Of a stretch of 64,000 nt of DNA, positions 43,438-52,760 are shown piece by piece. Position numbers and translations under genes: made by a program. Every line of letters starts with the position of its first letter. The first letter of the stretch is position 1. Below the pieces are notes generated by a model. The model saw only the letters and a list, made by a program, of their open reading frames with translations. It was not told the DNA's origin and did not search any database. Origin of the DNA: Winogradskyella vidalii (GTDB lineage: Bacteria > Bacteroidota > Bacteroidia > Flavobacteriales > Flavobacteriaceae); assembly GCF_013403955.1 (NCBI RefSeq), contig NZ_JABFDG010000001.1, forward strand, positions 124,001 to 188,000, in the 5' to 3' direction.

Positions 43438-45846
43438 TTATTTTTTTTGTTCTGTATCGTCTTCAGTGTCAACTTCAGAAGGAATAATATCTATTGAAGG
43501 TTTTCTTAAGACTTCTTTGTTGGCAATATTACGTTCTAAAGATAATAATAAGGAAGGTAATAGCAATAAGTTAGAAAGCATAGCGAATAGCAGCGTTATA
43601 GATACTAAAGCCCCTAAGGCTACTGTACCACCAAAGCTAGATACTGTGAATACTGAAAAGCCAAAGAATAACACGATAGAGGTATAAATCATACTCACAC
43701 CTGTCTCTCTGAGCGCTGCGTAAACGGACTTTCTAATTTTCCAATGGTTAGTTTGTAATTCTTGTCTGTATTTTGCTAAAAAGTGAATGGTATCATCTAC
43801 TGAAATACCAAAGGCAATACTAAATACTAATATTGTTGAAGGTTTAATAGGTACACCTATATATCCCATTATACCTGCTGTTACAACTAATGGTAGGAGG
43901 TTAGGGATAAGTGAAACTACTATCATCCTAAATGAACGGAATAGATAAGCCATAAATAAGGCGATAAGGAAAATGGCTAATGTTAGTGATATGACTAAAT
44001 TTTTAACCAGATATTTGGTGCCTTTTTGAAAGACTAAAGCTTTACCAGTGATAATAACTTCATAGCGTTCATCAGGGAAAACTTTATTAATTTCATCTTG
44101 AAGATCATCTTGAATATGCTCCATTCTATCTGTACCTATATCCTTCATAAAGGTGGTGATACGTGCATATTGCCCTGTACTATCTACAAAATCACTAAGC
44201 ATATCTGCATTGGAGCTTGTGTTTTTGGCATAAGAAGAAATAAATGTGTTTTCTTGACTTGTTGGTAATTGATAATATTTTGGATTCCCGTTATAATAAG
44301 CTTGCTTGCTATATTTAACCAAGCTCACTACAGAAATTGGTCGAGATAATTCTGGGGTTTCATTAATTAACTCTTCCAATTCTTCCATACGTTTTAAAGT
44401 GGCTAACTTCATTACGCCATTTTTACGTTTGGTGTCAATCATGATTTCTAATGGCATTATCCCATTAAATTCATCTTCAAAAAATCGAATATCTTTAAAA
44501 AAATCAGTGTTTTGTGGCATATCTTCTATAAGACTACCCGAAATTTTAATTTGATAAATTCCAATAATTCCAGCGACGATTAATACTAGCGCTGTGATGT
44601 AAATACTTATTTTTTTGTGCTTTACCATATTGACCATCCAATCGACAAACTTACCAATCCAACGCTTATTTAAATGTTCTAAATGGCGTTCTTTAGGATA
44701 AGGCAAAAAGGTGTATAGAATAGGAACAATAAGTAAACAAAGCATAAAAATAGCTAAGATGCTCAGCGATGCTACAATACCAAATTCTTTAAGTAAGGTG
44801 CTTTCTGTAAGGATAAATGTAGCAAAACCTGAAGCTGTGGTAACGTTGGTCATTAAAGTTGCATTCCCAACTTTAGTAATGACACGTTGTAAAGATCTTA
44901 CTTTGTTACCATGTGATTTTACTTCTTGCTGATATTTGTTTATTAAGAAGACACAATTAGGGATACCGATAACAATGATTAAAGGTGGAATTAAAGCGGT
45001 TAATACAGTAATTTCATAACCGAGTAAACCTAAAATTCCGAAGGTCCACATCACACCAATACAAACTACAATTAGCGAAATAAAAGTTGCTCTAAATGAT
45101 CTAAAGAACAAAAAGAAGATAAGTGAAGTTACAAAGAGTGCACCACCAATAAAAATAGGGATTTCATCTATAATACTCTGCGAACTTAAAGTTCTTATGT
45201 AGGGCATTCCAGAAATCCTAACATCGAGTCCGGTCTGGTCTTCAAAAGCATCAACTTTTGCTTGAAGATTGTCTAAGATAAAGGCTTTACGAGCTGGCGT
45301 GTTTATAATATCTTTCTTAAGGTAAAGCGCCGTTCTTATGGTTTGCGTTTCTGCATTAAATAAGAAATTATCATAAAAAGGATATTGCTCAAAAAGTTCT
45401 TTTTTAAGTTGGCTAACTTCTTCGCTACTCTTTATAGAATCTCTGATAAAAGGTTCTAAGTCAAACTTTACCTCTTCGGTATTTTTAACTAATTTTTGAA
45501 GGTCTTTTATTGATAGAACAGCATCGACTTCCTCTTCACCTTTAAAAGAATCCGCAAGCTTATTCCATGCATTTAGTTGTTTTGCACTAAATAAAGCTGA
45601 ATCCTTAACGCCCAATACCACAAGGTTGCCTTCCTCACCAAAAATCTCTATAAAGTTATTATAGATAAGGTTAATTTCGTGGTCATCTGGTAGTAAATTA
45701 GCTTCGGTAGATGAAAAACGCATGTATTTCCATTGTGAGCTAAAAAAGAGTGTTGCCAATATAATGGCAATAAGTATAAAGATTTTATTACGAAGAATAA
45801 GTCTTGCAATAGCTTCCCAAAATCCTGTGGTAAAAAGTTTTAACAT
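43438..45846 (-). CDS. MMPL/RND-superfamily exporter
   Basis: 802 residues with two repeats, each with one N-terminal helix, a large periplasmic domain and about five helices (TM clusters near 225-395 and 640-780). Membrane parts have sterol-sensing-domain-like stretches (IPIFIGGALFVTSLIFFLFFRS, AFGISVDDTIHFLAKYR). Belongs to the predicted RND exporters (hopanoid/lipid transport type) without TolC partner. Ends with an acidic tail. Substrate unknown, perhaps lipids. It is 32 bp upstream of asnS and preceded by a promoter box at 45957-45964. Confidence 0.85.
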   Translation of the reverse strand: MLKLFTTGFWEAIARLILRNKIFILIAIILATLFFSSQWKYMRFSSTEANLLPDDHEINLIYNNFIEIFGEEGNLVVLGVKDSALFSAKQLNAWNKLADSFKGEEEVDAVLSIKDLQKLVKNTEEVKFDLEPFIRDSIKSSEEVSQLKKELFEQYPFYDNFLFNAETQTIRTALYLKKDIINTPARKAFILDNLQAKVDAFEDQTGLDVRISGMPYIRTLSSQSIIDEIPIFIGGALFVTSLIFFLFFRSFRATFISLIVVCIGVMWTFGILGLLGYEITVLTALIPPLIIVIGIPNCVFLINKYQQEVKSHGNKVRSLQRVITKVGNATLMTNVTTASGFATFILTESTLLKEFGIVASLSILAIFMLCLLIVPILYTFLPYPKERHLEHLNKRWIGKFVDWMVNMVKHKKISIYITALVLIVAGIIGIYQIKISGSLIEDMPQNTDFFKDIRFFEDEFNGIMPLEIMIDTKRKNGVMKLATLKRMEELEELINETPELSRPISVVSLVKYSKQAYYNGNPKYYQLPTSQENTFISSYAKNTSSNADMLSDFVDSTGQYARITTFMKDIGTDRMEHIQDDLQDEINKVFPDERYEVIITGKALVFQKGTKYLVKNLVISLTLAIFLIALFMAYLFRSFRMIVVSLIPNLLPLVVTAGIMGYIGVPIKPSTILVFSIAFGISVDDTIHFLAKYRQELQTNHWKIRKSVYAALRETGVSMIYTSIVLFFGFSVFTVSSFGGTVALGALVSITLLFAMLSNLLLLPSLLLSLERNIANKEVLRKPSIDIIPSEVDTEDDTEQKK

Positions 45847-45956
45847 GCTTTCATAACTGCCTTAGAGCGAACTGCTAAGATATTGATTGAAATAAATAGT
45901 TGTTTTTATTACATACGAATAATTATAAAAACGTACTTAGAGATAAAAACAAGCCG

Positions 45957-45964
45957 CAAAGGTA
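45957..45964 (-). promoter_or_regulatory. Promoter -7 box (TACCTTTG) of the MMPL exporter gene
   Basis: On the minus strand TACCTTTG, exact TAnnTTTG, giving a leader of roughly 105 bases before ATG 45846. Confidence 0.45.
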
Positions 45965-46012
45965 GGAAAAACCTAAGAATTTGTTAGTTAATTAACAGGA
46001 ATATAATTTAGG

Positions 46013-47293
46013 TTAAAGTGAAATATTGAAGGTGAATTTAAAAGCCATATTATCTTCTAGATGTGCTAAGTGGTACCCGCCATATCTGTAGGCAAAACTA
46101 AGACCAAAACCGAAAAATAACTTATTAATTTCTATGCCAGATTCTGAGTAGAGTTTGTCTAAAGTATTAAATTCTATCCCCTGATGTCTACTTTTACTAT
46201 TCATTTCGCCTAATGCATAGCGTGAGATTAATACCAATTGAGGTTTAAAACGTTCAGTAATTTTAAACGGTTTAAACGCATGTTTTAATTGTAAGGTTGA
46301 AAACTTATCACTAAAGAATTCATTAAAATACATTGTTTCAAAACTATTTAGACCAGCAACTGAAAAACGCTGAAGAATGGTTTCTTTTCTAATATTATTA
46401 GGGTAAGCGTGGTATAAATGGGTTAGAGGCGCATCACCGCCAGCAATACCTGCTACTAAGGTGATGTTGGTAATGGCTTCGTTTTTATGTTTGAATTGTT
46501 GTATGGTTCTAAAATCGAGTTTAGAAAATGTAAATTCACTACCAAAAACAGAATTAAAACCCTGTGTTAACTGAAGGGTAAATTTTGGATAACCATCCTT
46601 AATCTCTTTAATTTTATCATTCTTTAAGCTGTAATGGCTAAAAGGACTCCATTGTAAACTTACTTTTGCGGTACTTAAATCAAAAGAGTTGTAGCTTTTA
46701 CCATTTAAGTTATAGCTGTAATTATAAGTTGGAGTTATTTTTGAAACTGCAAATTGTGTTTCAGAAAGTAGGTGGTAAGAAAATTTGTGTTGTATACTTA
46801 TGGATTTTGTAATGTGCCGATGGAATAAATCTATATTTAATAAACGAGGTTCAAAAAAACTAAAAAATCGTTTATCGGTTAAAAATTTAGAACTTCCGGT
46901 TTCTTTTAAATCATCAGTATAAGCAAGATTTACCCAAGTGTTAGAGTCTTTATTTACTCTAAAGCCACCACCAATATTATATTTTAAGCGTTTATCTTTA
47001 AAGCCATAAACCAGATAACCCTCTACACGGTAACGTTCTGAAAAATAATCATTAGTGATACCACCTAAACCTGTTCTAAAACCTTCGTATTGATTGAATT
47101 TTACAAGGTAGCGTAAATCTAAATTAAAGTACTTGAAGGGTAGGTAACCGTTACCAATTGTTTTTATAAATTCTGCTTTTTTTATAGAATCTCTGGCTTG
47201 GTCGGATTTTTCTTTTTCTGAAATGGGAGGTTGTTGCGCAAAGCTATGTGATACAATTGTTAGAAGAAGAACCACAAGCAGACGCTGTAACAT
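46013..47293 (-). CDS. DUF5686-like outer-membrane barrel protein
   Basis: 426 residues. Signal peptide (MLQRLLVVLLLTIVSHSFAQ), then mostly beta-strands, e.g. GNGYLPFKYFNLDLRYLVK and the end LEDNMAFKFTFNISL. It resembles the C-terminal barrel half of DUF5686 proteins; the N-terminal carboxypeptidase-regulatory-like domain those proteins usually have is missing, so this may be a shortened relative. Function unknown. A single gene. Confidence 0.72.
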   Translation of the reverse strand: MLQRLLVVLLLTIVSHSFAQQPPISEKEKSDQARDSIKKAEFIKTIGNGYLPFKYFNLDLRYLVKFNQYEGFRTGLGGITNDYFSERYRVEGYLVYGFKDKRLKYNIGGGFRVNKDSNTWVNLAYTDDLKETGSSKFLTDKRFFSFFEPRLLNIDLFHRHITKSISIQHKFSYHLLSETQFAVSKITPTYNYSYNLNGKSYNSFDLSTAKVSLQWSPFSHYSLKNDKIKEIKDGYPKFTLQLTQGFNSVFGSEFTFSKLDFRTIQQFKHKNEAITNITLVAGIAGGDAPLTHLYHAYPNNIRKETILQRFSVAGLNSFETMYFNEFFSDKFSTLQLKHAFKPFKITERFKPQLVLISRYALGEMNSKSRHQGIEFNTLDKLYSESGIEINKLFFGFGLSFAYRYGGYHLAHLEDNMAFKFTFNISL

Positions 47294-47452
47294 GAATAAA
47301 TTATGATTGAGATTAAAAAAGAAGCTATCTTAAAGTCTCTTTTTAAGTAGCCTGAAATTATTAAATAGTAATTAAATTATAAAGGTATTACAACTACTTA
47401 ACGTTAGAATGCTTTCGTTTGTTTTAAGGCAGCTTCTTTTTATCTTAAAGTC

Positions 47453-48004
47453 TTAAACTGTCATAATTTCTTTTTCCTTAACGTCTAAAATAGCATCTAT
47501 TTTCTTGACGTAAGTATCCGTTAAAGACTGTATATCAATTTCAGCATTTTTTTGTAAATCTTCAGAAGTTTCACTTTTTTTGATGTCGTTCATGGCATCT
47601 TTACGTGCATTTCTAATGGCAACTTTAGCATCTTCAGTTTCAGATTTAGCTTGCTTTGCTAAATTTTTTCTGCGTTCTTCTGTTAATGGTGGGACATTAA
47701 TAATAATTAAATCACCATTATTCATCGGATTAAAGCCTAAATTGGCTAACATAATACCACGCTCAATTTCTTGAAGCATATTTTTTTCCCAAGGTTGAAC
47801 AGAAATTGTTCTACCATCAGGTGTATTTACGTTTGCTACCTGACTCAGTGGTGTTTGTGAACCATAATAATCTACCATAACACTGCCAAGCATAGCCGGA
47901 CTTGCTTTACCAGCTCTAATATTTGTTAATTGCTTTTCTAGATGCTTAATGGCTGCTTCCATTGCTTCTTCTGCAGTATCTTTAATAAATTTAATTTCGT
48001 CCAT
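47453..48004 (-). CDS. frr: Ribosome recycling factor
   Basis: 183 residues, usual length about 185. Typical motifs: IRAGKASPAMLGSVMVDYYG, LSQVANVNTPDGRTI, LTEERRKNLAKQAK. Dissociates ribosomes after termination together with EF-G. Follows pyrH by 46 bp as in most bacteria. Confidence 0.96.
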   Translation of the reverse strand: MDEIKFIKDTAEEAMEAAIKHLEKQLTNIRAGKASPAMLGSVMVDYYGSQTPLSQVANVNTPDGRTISVQPWEKNMLQEIERGIMLANLGFNPMNNGDLIIINVPPLTEERRKNLAKQAKSETEDAKVAIRNARKDAMNDIKKSETSEDLQKNAEIDIQSLTDTYVKKIDAILDVKEKEIMTV

Positions 48005-48050
48005 AGTATTAAAAATTTAATTGAGGGTTAAAAAAAGTTAAGGCTAAAAC

Positions 48051-48758
48051 TTAGAGAATAACTTCGGTACCTATATTTTCTCCAGAAACTACTTTTAGTA
48101 AATTTCCTTTTTTATTCATATCAAAAACGATAATAGGTAGTTTGTTTTCTTGACTCAAAGTAAAGGCTGTTGTATCCATAACTTTAAGGCCTTTACGTAA
48201 TACGTCATCAAATGTAATATAGTCAAACTTAACGGCATTACTGTCTTTTTCAGGATCAGTATTATAAATACCATCAACACGTGTTCCTTTTAAAATGACA
48301 TCAGCTTCAATTTCAATGGCTCTTAATACAGCTGCTGAGTCGGTAGTGAAATACGGATTTCCTGTTCCTCCTCCAAAAATAACAACACGGCCTTTGTTAA
48401 GATGACTCATTGCTTTACGTCTAATAAAAGGTTCTGCAACTTCATTGATTTTAATAGCTGTTTGTAAACGGGTCTTTACATCAGCATCTTCTAAAGCATT
48501 TTGTAAGGCTAAACCATTAATTACGGTTGCTAACATACCCATGTGATCCCCTTGCACACGATCCATACCGTTCATGGCTCCTGCAACACCTCTAAAAATG
48601 TTTCCTCCTCCAATTACAATAGCAACTTGCACTCCGAGTTTGGTTATTTCTTTAATGTCTTTAGCGTATTCTGATAAACGTTCAGGATCAATACCATATT
48701 GGCGATTTCCCATTAGAGCTTCGCCAGATAACTTTAGTAGTATTCTTTTATATTTCAT
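48051..48758 (-). CDS. pyrH: Uridylate kinase
   Basis: 235 residues from ATG 48758 ([17 protein letters not shown]); the longer frame would begin with TTG at 48782 and add eight residues not typical of the family. Motifs [30 protein letters not shown] and [14 protein letters not shown] are those of bacterial UMP kinases. Phosphorylates UMP to UDP. Operon: tsf-pyrH-frr, although a terminator lies between tsf and pyrH. Confidence 0.96.
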   Translation of the reverse strand: MKYKRILLKLSGEALMGNRQYGIDPERLSEYAKDIKEITKLGVQVAIVIGGGNIFRGVAGAMNGMDRVQGDHMGMLATVINGLALQNALEDADVKTRLQTAIKINEVAEPFIRRKAMSHLNKGRVVIFGGGTGNPYFTTDSAAVLRAIEIEADVILKGTRVDGIYNTDPEKDSNAVKFDYITFDDVLRKGLKVMDTTAFTLSQENKLPIIVFDMNKKGNLLKVVSGENIGTEVIL

Positions 48759-48794
48759 GTGTTTATTTCTATTGTTTTTCAATGGTCACATGTA

Positions 48795-48840
48795 CATCCA
48801 TATAATCATTACTTTGAGTATGAAAATTTAGTAATGGATG
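48795..48840 (-). promoter_or_regulatory. Leader hairpin of pyrH
   Basis: Arms CATCC..ATTACT and AGTAATGGATG pair over 11 bases apart from an unpaired bulge. It lies between the promoter box at 48863-48870 and the pyrH ATG, so it would be in the 5' UTR. Confidence 0.4.
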
Positions 48841-48862
48841 TTTCATTAGATTGTTAGTATTG

Positions 48863-48870
48863 CAAATTTA
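48863..48870 (-). promoter_or_regulatory. Promoter -7 box (TAAATTTG) of pyrH
   Basis: Minus strand TAAATTTG, exact consensus, about 105 bp upstream of the pyrH ATG; it gives pyrH-frr its own promoter after the tsf terminator. Confidence 0.5.
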
Positions 48871-49070
48871 AGGCTTCATATGATGTATTACTCACCTATA
48901 TTTTGAAATAAGACAGCGTTTTTAACTTATTTCATTTTATCTTTTAAAAGATGAGCAAAGCTACGTAATTATTAGCATCTGTAAAAGTGAAAAAAATGCC
49001 AAAAGTTTATTTTATCAAAAAATTGTATTTATAATTATAAAGTAACCTAATCCGTAGCTTTATAAAATGA

Positions 49071-49104
49071 AAAAACCACTATTCTTAGAGGAATAGTGGT
49101 TTTT
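49071..49104 (-). terminator. Strong intrinsic terminator after tsf
   Basis: Perfect 14-bp stem AAAAACCACTATTC / GAATAGTGGTTTTT, loop of 6; T-run on the minus strand. The rest of the 380-bp gap between tsf and pyrH holds the pyrH promoter and otherwise nothing recognisable. Confidence 0.9.
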
Positions 49105-49137
49105 AAATATAAGATTTCTGTTTTAACAGGATAAATA

Positions 49138-50112
49138 TTATCCTACAGTAGCACGTTTAAAACCAGTAACAGCAACGTCACCATAAGTTTTAACGTATTC
49201 AGCAACAGTTTGCTTTTCGTCTTTAATAAACTTTTGATCTAATAAACATTGTTCTTGATCTAAAGTAGTGTTATCAGAAATAAAACGCTCCATTTTTCCA
49301 GGTAAAATACGGTCCCAGATTTTTTCTGGTTTACCTTCAGCTTTTAATTCTGCTTTTGCAGCTTCTTCAGCCTCAGCAAGTACTTCAGGAGTTAATTGAG
49401 CCATAGAGATGTACTGTGGTACATTCTTTAAAGTCTTTCCTAAACGTCCTAATTCAATATTATCTTTTTCAATTACAGCGATACGTGCTTCAGTTTCTGA
49501 GGCAATAAATGCTGGGTCAAAATCCTTATAAGATAAAGATGTTGCTCCCATTGAAGCTACTTGCATTGCAACGTCTTTCACTAAAGTTTCAACGTTATCA
49601 ACTTTTGCAGATAAACCTACTAAAGCAGCAATTTTATTGATGTGTACATACTGACCTACGTAAGGAGCATCTAATTTTTCAAAAGCAGTGATGTCTAGTT
49701 TTTCACCAATTACACCTGTTTGCTCAGTTAATTTTTCTGCAACAGTCATACCTCCAAAATCAGCAGCTAAAAAGGCTTCTTTTGTGTCATGGTTTAAGGC
49801 GATATCAGCTAATTCATTTGCAAGTGCTACGAAGTTTTCGTTTTTACCAACAAAATCAGTTTCACAACCTAATACAATAGCAACACCAGAAGTATTATCG
49901 GCATTGATTTTTGCGATTGCAGCTCCTTCAGAAGAATCTCTATCAGCTCTTTTTTCAGCAACTTTTTGACCTTTTTTACGTAAAACTTCAATAGCTTTAT
50001 CAAAATCACCACCAGCCTCAACTAAAGCTTTTTTACAATCCATCATACCAGCACCAGTTGCTTTTCTAAGCTTGTTTACTTCTGCTGCAGTAACTTTTAC
50101 AGTATTTTCCAT
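49138..50112 (-). CDS. tsf: Translation elongation factor Ts
   Basis: 324 residues. Nucleotide exchange factor for EF-Tu. UBA-like N-terminus with VNKLRKATGAGMMDCKKALVEAGGDFDKAI, the core with TDFVGKNENF; longer than E. coli (283) as is usual in Bacteroidota. It follows rpsB; a large palindromic hairpin lies in the 84-bp gap. Confidence 0.97.
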   Translation of the reverse strand: MENTVKVTAAEVNKLRKATGAGMMDCKKALVEAGGDFDKAIEVLRKKGQKVAEKRADRDSSEGAAIAKINADNTSGVAIVLGCETDFVGKNENFVALANELADIALNHDTKEAFLAADFGGMTVAEKLTEQTGVIGEKLDITAFEKLDAPYVGQYVHINKIAALVGLSAKVDNVETLVKDVAMQVASMGATSLSYKDFDPAFIASETEARIAVIEKDNIELGRLGKTLKNVPQYISMAQLTPEVLAEAEEAAKAELKAEGKPEKIWDRILPGKMERFISDNTTLDQEQCLLDQKFIKDEKQTVAEYVKTYGDVAVTGFKRATVG

Positions 50113-50127
50113 GTTTTTTTAATTTAA

Positions 50128-50176
50128 AAAAGTCGATTAATTATTTTTCTTGCAAGAAAAGAATTAAACGACTTTT
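50128..50176 (-). terminator. Nearly perfect 49-bp palindromic hairpin between rpsB and tsf
   Basis: Outer arms AAAAGTCGATTAATT (50128-50142) and AATTAAACGACTTTT (50162-50176) with one mismatch; inside sits the perfect palindrome TTTTCTTGCAAGAAAA (50145-50160). On the minus strand it ends in CTTTTTT, as an intrinsic terminator would. It may attenuate tsf relative to rpsB. Confidence 0.75.
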
Positions 50177-50196
50177 GAATATTTTCTAAATGTTAT

Positions 50197-50988
50197 TTAT
50201 TCTTCTTCTTCAGATGCAACCGCTTTCTCAGCTTTTTTTGCTGGTTGTGCTTTCTTAGCATCTCCTTTTTGAGATTTTGCGTCTTTGTCTGCACGCTCAG
50301 CTTTTCTTTCGTTTAATCCATCTGCGACTGCAGAAGTAACGATAGATAAGATTTTATCTATAGATTTAGAAGCATCATCATTTGCAGGAATTAAATAATC
50401 TACTTCGCGTGGGTCAGAGTTAGTATCTACCATTGCAAAGATTGGGATATTTAATTTTTGAGCTTCTTTGATAGCGATATGCTCACGCATAATATCGACA
50501 ACAAATAAAGCACCTGGTAAACGTGTCATATCAGAAATAGAACCTAAATTCTTTTCTAATTTTGCACGTAAACGATTGACTTGTAAACGTTCTTTTTTAG
50601 ATAAAGAGTTGAATGTACCATCTTTCTTCATTCTATCAATAGCAGCCATTTTCTTTACTGCTTTTCTAATAGTTACAAAGTTAGTTAACATTCCACCAGG
50701 CCAACGTTCTGTAATATATGGTTGGTTTACTGCACCTGCTTTTTCAGCAACGATGTCTTTTGCTTGTTTCTTTGTAGCAACGAATAAGATTTTCTTTCCT
50801 GATGCTGCTATTTTAGCTAGAGCTTCAGAAGTTTCTTCAATTTTTGCTGCTGTTTTGTAAAGGTTGATAATATGGATACCATTACGTTCCATATAAATGT
50901 AAGGGGCCATGTTTGGGTTCCACTTACGTGTAAGGTGACCGAAGTGTACACCTGCTTCAAGTAATTCTTTTACTTCTACTTTTTCCAT
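50197..50988 (-). CDS. rpsB: Small ribosomal subunit protein uS2
   Basis: 263 residues. Motifs LLEAGVHFGHLTRKWNPNM, RWPGGMLTNF, PGALFVVDI, PIFAMVDTNSDP are conserved in S2. The C-terminal tail is charged (Lys/Glu/Ala-rich), a common extension in this phylum. 182 bp after rpsI with two hairpins between. Confidence 0.97.
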   Translation of the reverse strand: MEKVEVKELLEAGVHFGHLTRKWNPNMAPYIYMERNGIHIINLYKTAAKIEETSEALAKIAASGKKILFVATKKQAKDIVAEKAGAVNQPYITERWPGGMLTNFVTIRKAVKKMAAIDRMKKDGTFNSLSKKERLQVNRLRAKLEKNLGSISDMTRLPGALFVVDIMREHIAIKEAQKLNIPIFAMVDTNSDPREVDYLIPANDDASKSIDKILSIVTSAVADGLNERKAERADKDAKSQKGDAKKAQPAKKAEKAVASEEEE

Positions 50989-51082
50989 TTTGTAATCGTT
51001 TACATTCTGTTAAATTAGCAATGTTCCATTTGGCTTTTAGCGTTTTGCTATTTGCTGTTGGCTTCATTTAGATGCTAAACTG

Positions 51083-51110
51083 AAATCCTGAACTCGTTTC
51101 GGGATTTTTT
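51083..51110. repeat. Short hairpin (AAATCCTGAA/TTTCGGGATTT) in the rpsI-rpsB gap
   Basis: Stem of about 10 pairs with loop CTCG and a T-run on the plus strand. In the same gap at 51030-51065 lie several short GCAAAA/GCTAAA-like units of low complexity. Confidence 0.4.
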
Positions 51111-51127
51111 AATAAAAAATAATAATC

Positions 51128-51151
51128 CAGAATCTGCCGAAACAGATTCTG
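51128..51151 (-). terminator. Hairpin after rpsI (CAGAATCTG/CAGATTCTG)
   Basis: Perfect 9-bp stem with a 6-base loop, followed on the minus strand by an AT-rich tract (GATTATTATTTTTTA). Possible partial terminator within the ribosomal operon. Confidence 0.6.
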
Positions 51152-51170
51152 AATAAAAATTGATTGGATA

Positions 51171-51557
51171 TTAACGTTTCGAGAATTGGAATTTCTTTCG
51201 GGCTTTTTTCTGTCCGAATTTCTTTCTTTCTACCATTCTTGGGTCTCTCGTTAATAGACCTTCTGGCTTTAATACTAGTCTGTTTTCAGGATCTAGTTCG
51301 CACATAGCACGACTTAATCCTAAACGTATTGCTTCTGCCTGGCCGGTGATACCACCTCCATATACGTTAACAGTAATATCAAAGTTGCCATCATTGTTAG
51401 TCAAGGCTAAAGGTTGGTTTACTTTGTATTGCAATGTTGCAGTACTAAAATAATCCGCCATGTCTTTTTTGTTCACTGTGATTTTGCCACTCCCTTGAGC
51501 AACATACACACGAGCAACAGCCGTCTTTCTACGGCCAATTTTGTGAATTACTTCCAT
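51171..51557 (-). CDS. rpsI: Small ribosomal subunit protein uS9
   Basis: 128 residues. IGRRKTAVARVYVAQGSGKI at the start, GGGITGQAEAIRLGLSRA in the middle and the invariant basic end KKARKKFQFSKR. Its ATG overlaps the stop of rplM by one base. Confidence 0.97.
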   Translation of the reverse strand: MEVIHKIGRRKTAVARVYVAQGSGKITVNKKDMADYFSTATLQYKVNQPLALTNNDGNFDITVNVYGGGITGQAEAIRLGLSRAMCELDPENRLVLKPEGLLTRDPRMVERKKFGQKKARKKFQFSKR

Positions 51558-52012
51558 TAGTTAATTTCGTTTAATTTCATTGTTTTTGGTTTTTGAGCGG
51601 CATGCGCATGCTCTGTACCAGAAACAACAGTTAAATTTCTAAAAAGGGCTGCTCCTAATTTGTTTTTAGGCAACATTCCTTTCACTGACTTTTCTACTAA
51701 TCTGCTTGGGTCTTTCTCAAACAATTCAGTAGCTGTCAGACTTCTTTGTCCACCTGGATAACCTGTGTGACGGATGTAACTTTTTTCCGTCCATTTGTTA
51801 CCAGTTAAGTTGATTTTTTCCGCATTGATAACAACAACGTTATCACCGCAATCAACGTGTGGCGTAAAATTAGGTTTGTGCTTACCTCTTAAAAGTATTG
51901 CTACTCTTGAAGCTAAGCGACCTAAAGTTTGTCCTTCAGCATCAACTAAAACCCACTCCTTATTAACGGTAGCTTTGTTAGCTGAAACTGTTTTGTAGCT
52001 TAATGTATCCAC
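51557..52012 (-). CDS. rplM: Large ribosomal subunit protein uL13
   Basis: 151 residues. Starts with GTG at 52012 (sequence VDTLSYKTVSANKATV, read as Met); no ATG fits. VDAEGQTLGRLASRVA, HTGYPGGQRS and GMLPKNKLG are typical of L13. First gene of the rplM-rpsI-rpsB-tsf cluster; a promoter box and a short leader stem lie upstream. Confidence 0.97.
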   Translation of the reverse strand: MDTLSYKTVSANKATVNKEWVLVDAEGQTLGRLASRVAILLRGKHKPNFTPHVDCGDNVVVINAEKINLTGNKWTEKSYIRHTGYPGGQRSLTATELFEKDPSRLVEKSVKGMLPKNKLGAALFRNLTVVSGTEHAHAAQKPKTMKLNEIN

Positions 52013-52028
52013 ACTAATTTGATTTATA

Positions 52029-52050
52029 ATTGTGTCTTAAATAACACAAT
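52029..52050 (-). promoter_or_regulatory. Leader hairpin before rplM
   Basis: 7-bp perfect stem ATTGTGT/ACACAAT with 8-base loop; a second short stem CTCTT/AAGAG lies at 52064-52078. Together they form the leader of rplM; a ribosomal-protein-binding leader is a possible reading. Confidence 0.4.
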
Positions 52051-52082
52051 AGATTAAACATTCCTCTTCAAAAAAGAGTTTG

Positions 52083-52113
52083 CAAATTTACGATAAACAA
52101 TTGATTTACCAAA
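52083..52113 (-). promoter_or_regulatory. Promoter of the rplM operon (TTTG-N19-TAAATTTG)
   Basis: Minus strand TTTG (52110-52113) and TAAATTTG (52083-52090), 19 bases apart: both boxes of the Bacteroidota consensus. Leader of about 65 bases to the GTG. Confidence 0.65.
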
Positions 52114-52237
52114 CCTTGATGAAGATATTTTTGCATTGAAAATCTATATATTGTCTTTCTGTTAATTTTATTGGAATTAATTAGCAGGATTTCGGATGGT
52201 TTTTAGTCGTTTTTTTTAATTTTTTTAGAATTTATTT

Positions 52238-52672
52238 TTAATCCATAGGAACAATTAAAACGGGAATTTTTGAAGCTTTAATTATTGCATTAGAAACACT
52301 TCCATAGAGTGCTTTGTAGAAAAACCCATGGTCTTGATAGCCTGAAATAATGAGGTCAATGTTTAATTTTTTTGCCTCTTCTAATATGGTTTCTATTGTA
52401 GCACCCTGTACTAAAAGGCCTTCTGCATCGATTCCTTTTTTTTCTAATGCTTCAGTATAACTTTCAATTCTTCGATGTTCTTCCCGAAGTTCTGATGCAC
52501 GATTATCCCTTGTGCTTTGAGGACCTGCACTATAACCCACAAAATCGGGGTCTGGTGCAGCGATATGGATTACCCAAACTTTAGATGCAAATTTACGGGC
52601 TATTGTTTCGGCTTTTTCTATGAGAGGTTGTTCATTACCTTTAAGGTCTATGGCGACTAATATATTTTTCAT
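52238..52672 (-). CDS. Universal stress protein (UspA family)
   Basis: 144 residues, one Usp domain. Start KNILVAIDLKGNEQPLIEKA, nucleotide-binding end GSVSNAIIKASKIPVLIVPM, where the consensus is G-x2-G-x9-G-[ST]; here G-S-V-S-N is close. Cytoplasmic stress protein; partner unknown. Confidence 0.88.
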   Translation of the reverse strand: MKNILVAIDLKGNEQPLIEKAETIARKFASKVWVIHIAAPDPDFVGYSAGPQSTRDNRASELREEHRRIESYTEALEKKGIDAEGLLVQGATIETILEEAKKLNIDLIISGYQDHGFFYKALYGSVSNAIIKASKIPVLIVPMD

Positions 52673-52760
52673 GGTCTGGGAAATTTAGGTATAAGATACT
52701 AAATAATTGACTATTACACAATACATATAGCTCTGGAAAGTGGAGGAGTGATAATTTGTT

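Noticed and set aside
47327..47453. 12-base direct repeat ATCTTAAAGTCT (47327-47338 and 47442-47453) around the frr 3' side
   Set aside because: Short, AT-rich and not linked to any element; chance or minor duplication.
49129..49143. GGATAAATATTATCC, similar to the Rrf2-type operator
   Set aside because: It spans the stop codon of tsf with no promoter next to it and has a different spacer; most likely chance.
51030..51065. Low-complexity GCTTTT/GCTATT units before rpsB as a repeat element
   Set aside because: Too short and irregular to define a repeat unit.
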